In this document: one piece after another, positions 58,609 to 64,000 of the stretch
Layout: each line of letters begins with the position of its first letter
Position numbering within the stretch: the first letter of the stretch is position 1
From: CAWAND01 sp963807065
GTDB lineage: Bacteria > Chloroflexota > Anaerolineae > Anaerolineales > E44-bin32
Direction of reading: 5' to 3'
Assembly (NCBI GenBank): GCA_963807065.1
Contig: CAWDZQ010000003.1
Span: 1,550,001 to 1,614,000 of the forward strand
Length of the DNA stretch: 64,000 bases
Notes under the pieces: model-generated
Seen by the model: the letters and a program-made list of their open reading frames with translations, nothing else
Databases searched by the model: none
Told to the model about the DNA's origin: nothing
Program-made: the position numbers and the translations under genes

Positions 58609-58716
58609 ATGATTCTGTGCCCGCTGGCGTTTGACACTCTGACCGAGATGCGGATTTCCACCACGACCACCACTATGGGTAGGACGTTTCGGTTGGAGCG
58701 GTTGGAGAGCGCGTAG
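58609..58716 (+). CDS. Threonine-rich leader peptide (attenuator)
   Basis: 35 codons from an ATG behind AAGGTG. The product includes MRISTTTTTMGRTF with five consecutive Thr codons and a preceding Ile and Ser, closely like the thrL leader of enterobacteria (RISTT...). A terminator follows 25 bases past the stop, then aspartokinase. Ribosome stalling at Thr codons when charged tRNA-Thr is scarce would prevent terminator formation. An alternative internal start at 58648 would give a shorter leader with the same Thr run. Confidence 0.75.
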   Translation: MILCPLAFDTLTEMRISTTTTTMGRTFRLERLESA

Positions 58717-58740
58717 GCATTAGGTGACGAAGATCTTCAC

Positions 58741-58771
58741 AGGGCCGCTTCTCCGGAAGCGGCCCTTTTTG
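58741..58771 (+). terminator. Attenuator terminator upstream of aspartokinase
   Basis: AGGGCCGCTT-CTCC-GGAAGCGGCCCT stem (10+ bp) followed by TTTTTGTTT, between the Thr-rich leader and the aspartokinase start. Confidence 0.85.
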
Positions 58772-58797
58772 TTTCTGATCCCATATAAAGAGGCCGT

Positions 58798-60278
58798 TTG
58801 ACGAGGCCAAGACGACGGATTATGAAGTTTGGCGGCAGGTCTGTTGAAAGCGCCGAGGCGATTCACAAAGTGGCGGAAATCGTGGCGATGTCGCGTCAGG
58901 AGCCGGAAGGTGACCTTATGGTCGTCTTATCCGCCATGCAAGGCGTAAACGACAGCCTACACGCTGCTGCTCAAATGGCCAAAGGCGGACAGCAGGAGGC
59001 CCTGGAAGACCTGCTATCTTCATTGCACACGCGCCACAAGCAGGCAGTTGAGGACATCTCGGGTGCCTCCCCGTCCCGATTGGGGAATCAAGTCGACGAC
59101 CTGTTCACGGACCTGGAGAACAACCTTCAGGCATTGGCGGATCACCGGACTTCGGGCCCCGGCGCCCTCGAGCGCATCCTGTGCGCCCGTGAGCGGCTGA
59201 GTTCGATCCTGGTGGCTGAAACCCCTCTTTATCTTGGTCTGCCTGCAAGGGCCGTGAATGCCGCTGACTTTGTCATCACCGATGACCGCTTCATCGATGC
59301 CATGCCAGACTTGAACTCGGACGCGGCAGCGCAGCCGCAGGGCCATGCTGCCCCTGCTCGAAGTCTCGGCCTCCTACCTGTAGTCACCGGCTTCAACGGA
59401 GCAACCGTCGCCGGCGATCCCACCACAGTCGGCCACGGTGACTCGGATTTGACAGCGGCCCTGCTTGGTGCCTGCCTCGATTGTGACGAAGTAAGGATAT
59501 GGACCGACGTAGACGAGGTGATGAGCGCCGACCCACGCATTGTCTCGGAGGCGCACACTGTGGAAGCGCTCTCCTTCTAGGATGTCTCGGAACTCGCCTA
59601 CTTCGGGGCGAAGGTTCCGCACCCGCGCACGATCCTTCCCCTGCGTGAGACGGGCATACCGCTGTGGGTGAAGAACACCTTCAACCCGGAGGGACCAGCC
59701 ACAGCCATCCTGCCCGAACCAACCACCAATGGGCACGGCATCAAGGCTGTGACCGCCATTCCACACCTAAGCATGATCACCCTTCAGGGAACGGGCATGC
59801 TCAGAGTGCCGGGCATCGCAGGCCTGACTTTCGCAGCCGTAGGGCAGACGGGGGCCAACGTGCTTCTCATTTCACAGGCGTCTTCCGAGCAGACCCTGTG
59901 TTTCTCAATTCCAGGTCAGTTTGCAGAGCGAGTAGTGACCACTCTCGAAGACGAGTTCGATGCCGAACTTCGCTCCAGGAACGTTGACCGAATCTGGTCC
60001 CACCATGAGGTCACAATCGTCACCGTGGTTGGCAGCGGCATTCGTTCCACCCCGGAGTGGCGGGTGACGTCTTCAGTGCAACCGGGAGCTGCGAAATCAA
60101 CATCCTTGCCATCGCCCAAGGTTCATCGGAATGCAGCCTGTCATTGGTTGTCGCCTCAAGAGATGGACCGGCGGCTGTACGGGCCATTCATTCTCTCCCT
60201 CTGCCCGGCCGCGAAGCACCACCCGCCACCCGGACCTCCCGGCCGGCGCGCGCAATCCAGACAGGCATTCGACCATGA
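58798..60278 (+). pseudogene. Aspartokinase, with in-frame stop and frameshift
   Basis: TTG start behind AAGAGG: RIMKFGGRSVESAEAIHKVAEIVA. Then VVLSAMQGVNDSL, RLSSILVAETPLYLGLPARAVNAADFVITDDRF, VVTGFNGATVAGDPTTVGHGDSDLTAALLGACLDCDEVRIWTDVDEVMSADPRIV is the substrate/ATP region read by eye in pieces. TAG at 59578-59580 interrupts EALSF-DVSELAYFGAKVPHPRTI in the same frame. ACT domains follow (GLTFAAVGQTGANVLLISQASSE), and a frame change near 60050 leads to EINILAIAQGSSECSLSLVV. Its end overlaps asd (ATGA). First step of Lys/Thr/Met synthesis, controlled by the Thr leader. Confidence 0.85.
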
Positions 60279-61372
60279 TCCAATCCCTGAACATGATTCG
60301 CGTCGCCATACTGGACGCAACCGGCGCCGTCGGCCAACGCTTCTTCTCGCTGCTATCCGATCCTCCCTGGTTCGAAGTCGTCCCTGTGACCGGCTCGGAC
60401 CTGAGCATCGGTCGCCCCTTTGCCGATGCGGTCAACTGGATCCTCCCGGGCAAGCTCCCTGAGCTTGCTGAACGGTTGACTGTCGAATCAAACGAGTCCG
60501 ACCTGAAAGGCGCATGACTTGTCTTCTCCGCCTTACCCTCCAGAGTCGCCGCTGAGACCGAACCAATGCTGGCGTCGCGCGGCGTCGTCGTTTGCTCCAA
60601 CGCTTCCGCCCACAGAATGGACGGCGATGTCCCCCTGCTCATCCCGGAAATCAACCCCGGCCACCTGGCTCTCATCCGACATTAACAGCGGGCTCACGAC
60701 TGGGATGGGATGATCGTCACCAGTCCCAACTCTGCCACCACCGGGCTGATTTTCCCGTTGAAAGCCCTTCAAAAGTCGTTCGGCGTGACCTCCGTTCATA
60801 TGGTCATAATGCAGGCGATCAGCGGAGCCGGTTACCTCGGCGTGCCGGCAGCCGACATAGTGGACAACGTCCTGCCGCATATCCCTGGAGAGGAGGAGAA
60901 ACTCGAGACTGATCCCTGCAAGCTGCTCGGGACGGTAGACGAGGAGGGAATCAAGCCGGCCCCGATCGCCATCAGCGCCCAGACACACAGGATGCCCGTT
61001 ACCGACGGTCACTTGCTGGCCTTCTCCGTCGGTCTCGGCGGCTCGGCGAGTCTCGAAGAAGTGCAGGGAGCCTTGCACAATTGGCGAGGCCCGGGCGCCG
61101 TCGCCGATCTTCTGAGCGCGCCCGCGATTCCGCTGCAATTTCTGGCACATCCTGACCGGCCTCAGCCGCGATTGGACCGAAGCTTGCACGCCGGGATGAC
61201 CGTCTCGGTCGGCCGGCTCCGCCCCTGCCCAGTGCTCGATTTTCGCATGATCTCCCTGGTGCATAACACGCCACGAGGCGCGGCCAGCGGCGCGATCCCG
61301 AACACTGAATTCCTCGTCGCGCAAGGCTACCTGGAGCCATCTGCCACGATGCCTGCCACGTCAGCAGGCTAG
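60275..61372 (+). pseudogene. asd: Aspartate-semialdehyde dehydrogenase (archaeal/LysY-like type) with two in-frame stops and Cys-to-Ser change
   Basis: MIRVAILDATGAVGQRFFSLLSDPPWFEVVPVTGS begins the NADP domain (split by eye). TGA 60515-60517 sits where Asp is expected before LVFSALPS, and TAA 60683-60685 sits in LALIRH-QRAHDWDGMIV. The catalytic loop reads TSPNSATTGL; family members have a Cys at this Ser. The rest is well kept: HMVIMQAISGAGYLGV, DEEGIKPAPIAISAQTHRMPV (active-site His), GHLLAFSV, and SLVHNTPRGAASGAIPNTEFLVAQGYL. If the bases are right the gene is dead. Confidence 0.83.
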
Positions 61373-61456
61373 AGAGGTGCCTCTGAGAACACCCTTACGT
61401 GCCCACCGACTTGAGCCTGCCGAGGCTGCAGCGGTGGCTGCCCGTTGGCGGGATAG

Positions 61457-61486
61457 TTGACATCGCCAGTCGTCCTGTGCTAGGAT
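61457..61486 (+). promoter_or_regulatory. Promoter of the aromatic-amino-acid operon
   Basis: TTGACA (61457-61462), 18-base spacer, TAGGAT (61481-61486). Predicted start near 61493, only about 7 bases before the leader-peptide ATG, so the leader may be translated from a nearly leaderless mRNA. Confidence 0.7.
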
Positions 61487-61499
61487 CACCCACATTGAC

Positions 61500-61592
61500 A
61501 TGGACACAATCTTGAGCCACAACGCGACCGCCTACTTTGGTTACTACTTTTATTCGACGGAGGGCATCCCGCCGATGTTGCGGCACGCGTAG
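61500..61592 (+). CDS. Aromatic-rich leader peptide (attenuator)
   Basis: 30 residues, MDTILSHNATAYFGYYFYST, ending GIPPMLRHA. Six of the seven residues YFGYYFY are Tyr or Phe. It is followed by a terminator and then DAHP synthase. By analogy with pheA/pheST leaders, stalling at Tyr/Phe codons would relieve termination. No ribosome binding site is visible, matching the very short 5' end. Confidence 0.75.
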   Translation: MDTILSHNATAYFGYYFYSTEGIPPMLRHA

Positions 61593-61620
61593 GGCTTTAG
61601 GTAGACGTCATTCGGCCCAC

Positions 61621-61655
61621 AGGGCGCTGAGCATCGGCTCAGCGCCTTTTTTGTT
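61621..61655 (+). terminator. Attenuator terminator upstream of DAHP synthase
   Basis: GGCGCTGAGC-ATC-GGCTCAGCGCC stem followed by TTTTTTGTTTT, 30 bases after the leader stop and 50 bases before the DAHP synthase start. Confidence 0.87.
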
Positions 61656-61702
61656 TTCTGAGCGGGGCGCATCCGACCAAGCGAAAAGAGGAGAGACAAG
61701 CG

Positions 61703-62734
61703 ATGGTAGTGGTCATGAGAAGGGATGCCACCGCACGTCAGGTGGCCAACGTGGTTTCGACCGTCGAGGGTTGGGGCTGCAACGTGCATCTGGTCGACCA
61801 GGGCGAGCAGTATTTGGTAGGAGTCATCGGCAAGGAGCATCCCGATATCGCTGCTCAGGTGACTGCCTTGGATGGCGTCGACACGGCCCTGCCTGCCAAC
61901 CATCCCTTTAGCCTTGCGTCACGTGAGATGCAGGTGAGGGATACGTGCATTCCTCTCAACGGCACCGCAATCGGGGGCGATGGTCTGGCCGTGATCGCCG
62001 GGCCCTGCTCGGTGGAGAGCCGATCTCAGATGCTCGAAATCGCCCACGCCGTCGCCGAAGCGGGCGCCACAGCCCTGCGAGGCGGCGCCTTCAAACCACG
62101 TACTTCTCCCTACAGTTTCCAAGGGTTGGCCGAGCCTGGCCTGGAGTTGCTGGCCGAAGCCCGTGAAGCCACAGGACTGCCCGTTGTCACCGAGGCGATG
62201 TCCGCCGACCAGGTCCGACTGGTGGCCAACTACGCCGACGTCGTGCAAATTGGCACCCGCAACATGCAGAACATCCAACTGCTCCACGCTGCCGGCGAGA
62301 TCGGGCTGCCAGTGCTTCTCAAGCGCGGCCTGATGTCTACCATCGACGAATGGCTCCTGGCAGCGGAATACATCCTCTCTCATCAGAACTGGCAGGTCAT
62401 CCTTTGCGAGCGAGGGATCCGCACGTTCGAGACTTCTACCCGCAACACTACCGACATCAATGCCGTGCCCGTGGTCAAGAGATTGTCCCACCTGCCGCTG
62501 ATTGTTGATCCCAGCCACAGCACCGGGGATTGGCACTATGTGTCAGCAGTTGCCCTCGCCGCCGTCGCCGCCGGAGCGGACGGGGTAATGATCGAAGTCC
62601 ACACCCACCCTGACCAGGCCCGTTCGGACGGTGGCCAGAGCCTGAAACCCGAGCGCTTTGCTGAGCTGGTCAGGCAATTACAGCAGGTAGCCGAAGCCGT
62701 CGGCCGCAGGGTGCCTCAATCCCATGCATCTTGA
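61703..62734 (+). CDS. aroF: 3-deoxy-7-phosphoheptulonate synthase (DAHP synthase, type I-beta)
   Basis: 343 residues, intact. N-terminal ACT-like/ferredoxin regulatory domain (MVVVMRRDATARQVANVV...HLVDQG), then the TIM barrel: GLAVIAGPCSVESRSQM, LRGGAFKPRTSPYSFQGL, PVVTEAMSADQVRLVANYADVVQIGTRNMQN, LKRGLMST, VILCERGIRTFE, LPLIVDPSHSTGD and MIEVHTHPDQARSDG. GAGGAGAG precedes the ATG. It condenses erythrose-4-phosphate and PEP, entering the shikimate pathway. Overlaps prephenate dehydrogenase by 11 bases. Confidence 0.95.
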   Translation: MVVVMRRDATARQVANVVSTVEGWGCNVHLVDQGEQYLVGVIGKEHPDIAAQVTALDGVDTALPANHPFSLASREMQVRDTCIPLNGTAIGGDGLAVIAGPCSVESRSQMLEIAHAVAEAGATALRGGAFKPRTSPYSFQGLAEPGLELLAEAREATGLPVVTEAMSADQVRLVANYADVVQIGTRNMQNIQLLHAAGEIGLPVLLKRGLMSTIDEWLLAAEYILSHQNWQVILCERGIRTFETSTRNTTDINAVPVVKRLSHLPLIVDPSHSTGDWHYVSAVALAAVAAGADGVMIEVHTHPDQARSDGGQSLKPERFAELVRQLQQVAEAVGRRVPQSHAS

Positions 62735-63635
62735 AGACGCCCATGTTTCCATCGTGGGCCTGGGCCTGATCGGAGGATCATTGGCCCTCGGCCTGCGCGG
62801 ACGGTGTCGCCGCCTGGTGGGCATCGACTCAAGCCGAGAAGCCCGGCTGTGGGCCACTGAGCGCTCCGGGCTCGACAACGTCACAACTGACCTCGCCGGC
62901 GGCCTGTCTGGATGCGATCTGGCGCTCCTGGCAGTTCCGGTGACTTCGATCCTCGGGATACTCGGACGTCTCGGGCACGATCTGCCCTCACCGCGCTTTG
63001 TGCTGGATGTCGGCTCCACCAAACGCCGTATCGTTGAGACCATGAACCTCCTTCCGCAGGATATCCACGCCGTCGCCGGGCACCCTCTTGGCGGCAAGGA
63101 AACGTCCGGGCCGTCGGGAGCTGAAGCCGCTCTGTTCCGCGGCCGTTTGTTCGCCCTGGTCCCAACGGAGCGTACATCCCCTGAGGCAATGGACCTGTCA
63201 CAACAAGTCGTCGCCGCACTGGGAGCGGAGACGTGGGTCACAGATGCCAATAACCACGATCGGCGGGTGGCATGCACTGGTCAACTCCCCTTTGTCCTGG
63301 CCGTGTCCCTGATGGCCGTCGGTGCCCGCCGCGCCGGTACAGACGACCGCCTGTGGGATGCCGCCGCATCTGGTTTCTTGGGCACGTCCCGGCTGGCGGC
63401 GAGTGGCGTTCCGATGATGAGAGACATTCTTCTCACCAACCGTGAGCAGGTCCTGGAGGCCGTGAGCGATGTCATTGACTGGCTAGGAGACTTTTCAGAT
63501 CGGCTTGCCAACGAGGATATGGCATGGATTGAAACCCAACTGTCGGAGCAACGAGACTTGAGACGTTCCATTTTGGCGCCGACCACTATCGCTGAAAGTG
63601 CACATGAGAATCACAATCTCTGGCCCGGCGCGTAG
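62724..63635 (+). CDS. tyrA: Prephenate dehydrogenase
   Basis: 303 residues, intact. NAD motif VSIVGLGLIGGSLALGL, LALLAVPVTSILGIL, VLDVGSTKRRIVETM, HAVAGHPLGGKETSGPSGA (catalytic His region), and WVTDANNHDRRVACTGQLPFVLAVSL. Converts prephenate to 4-hydroxyphenylpyruvate for tyrosine. Starts within the end of the DAHP synthase gene and overlaps aroA by 32 bases, so the three genes are coupled. Confidence 0.93.
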   Translation: MHLEDAHVSIVGLGLIGGSLALGLRGRCRRLVGIDSSREARLWATERSGLDNVTTDLAGGLSGCDLALLAVPVTSILGILGRLGHDLPSPRFVLDVGSTKRRIVETMNLLPQDIHAVAGHPLGGKETSGPSGAEAALFRGRLFALVPTERTSPEAMDLSQQVVAALGAETWVTDANNHDRRVACTGQLPFVLAVSLMAVGARRAGTDDRLWDAAASGFLGTSRLAASGVPMMRDILLTNREQVLEAVSDVIDWLGDFSDRLANEDMAWIETQLSEQRDLRRSILAPTTIAESAHENHNLWPGA

Positions 63636-64000
63636 GCTCGAAGGGCGCGAGCGGGTCCCGGGGGACAAGTCCATCTCCCATCGGGCGCTGATCTTCGCCG
63701 CACTGGCTCACGGGCCGAGCCGGCTTTCCGGCTGGCTGCACGCCGGGGTCACGGTTGTTCTGCTTGACTGTCTGAAGGCGGTAGGGACCGATTATGAGTT
63801 ACTCGATCAAGATGATTTGCTTGTGTTGGGCAGGCCGTGGCGTCCTCCGGTTGCGCCGCTCGACTGCCGCTCGTCCGGCACAAGCATGAGACTTCTACTG
63901 GGTGCTCTGGCTGGCCGGGGAATTCAAGCCGAACTGACCGGCAGCCCGCGGCTCCTCGAACGACCCATGGAACGCGTGGTCCGCCCCCTCCGCCGTATGG
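63604..64000 (+). CDS. aroA: EPSP synthase, N-terminal part (runs off the right edge)
   Basis: 132 residues before the edge. MRITISGPARRLEGRERVPG, then GDKSISHRALIFAALAHGPSRL (PEP/shikimate-3-phosphate binding Lys, Ser, Arg) and PLDCRSSGTSMRLLLGALAG (Ser-Gly-Thr loop). Sixth shikimate-pathway enzyme: transfers enolpyruvyl to shikimate 3-phosphate. ATG 63604 lies inside the end of tyrA. Confidence 0.93.
   Translation, partial: MRITISGPARRLEGRERVPGDKSISHRALIFAALAHGPSRLSGWLHAGVTVVLLDCLKAVGTDYELLDQDDLLVLGRPWRPPVAPLDCRSSGTSMRLLLGALAGRGIQAELTGSPRLLERPMERVVRPLRRM

Noticed and set aside
59578..60685. Stop-codon reassignment or selenocysteine as explanation for in-frame stops in aspartokinase and asd
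   Set aside because: All three stop codons occur inside these two genes, the same codons end neighbouring genes normally, and no SECIS-like element or Cys/Sec alignment was seen; inactivation or base errors are simpler.

Overview
The window looks like part of a Chloroflexota chromosome, most likely Anaerolineae-like. This is inferred from lipoproteins with long Thr/Ala/Pro linkers, a fused serine hydroxymethyltransferase-aminomethyltransferase, a Flp-type pilin and the overall gene style. No rRNA or other taxonomic marker is present, so the placement is tentative.

Left flank (1-7.6 kb), chromosomal and mostly intact: the N-terminus of a secreted protein, three small membrane proteins, a Flp-type pilin with a strong terminator, the GlyA-GcvT fusion with a good promoter, and an M1-type lipoprotein metallopeptidase.

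Accessory region (7.6-56.9 kb): it starts with a tRNA-Val 3' half and is divided by three same-orientation copies of a tRNA-Met (CAT) 3' half at 8.03, 29.7 and 56.2 kb. All four fragments begin at the anticodon loop, as tyrosine-recombinase attachment sites do. Module 1 (8.4-29.1 kb) is a carbohydrate/amide catabolic island: penicillin acylase-like hydrolase, D-threonine-aldolase-like enzyme, YhfZ-like regulator, sugar ABC importer, phosphotriesterase-like protein, cupin, FGGY kinase, sugar-phosphate isomerase/epimerase, a D-apionate-lactonase-like protein, SDR, YjbQ, and a pyruvate/acetoin-dehydrogenase-like E1-alpha, E1-beta, E2 set. Module 2 (30-55.8 kb) opens with an AbiE toxin-antitoxin pair and an IS3-family element. 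Two divergent arrays follow. The minus-strand array carries SDR, RraA-like, aminotransferase, Asp/Glu racemase, M20, M24 creatinase-like, isochorismatase-fold hydrolase, SDR and flavoprotein genes. The plus-strand array carries an ECF transporter with an embedded isochorismatase-fold hydrolase, a GntR regulator, a BMP-type ABC importer, an amidohydrolase and a UbiD-family decarboxylase. A sigma70-like promoter with an overlapping palindrome lies between the arrays. The gene set suggests uptake and stepwise opening of an N-containing (ureide, guanidino or heterocyclic) compound; the substrate is unknown.

Right flank (56.9-64 kb), amino-acid biosynthesis: AroH chorismate mutase and a SAM-riboswitch-controlled, C-terminally short cystathionine-gamma-synthase-like gene on the minus strand. 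On the plus strand a Thr-rich leader peptide plus terminator precedes aspartokinase-asd, then an aromatic-rich leader peptide plus terminator precedes DAHP synthase-prephenate dehydrogenase-EPSP synthase.

Many genes in the accessory region, and several at its right border, carry one to several frameshifts or in-frame stops, while neighbours are intact over long stretches. This may be real decay of laterally acquired DNA or uneven assembly quality, and the sequence alone cannot decide. Where a product is recognisable across frames, it is annotated over its whole span and the break positions are given.
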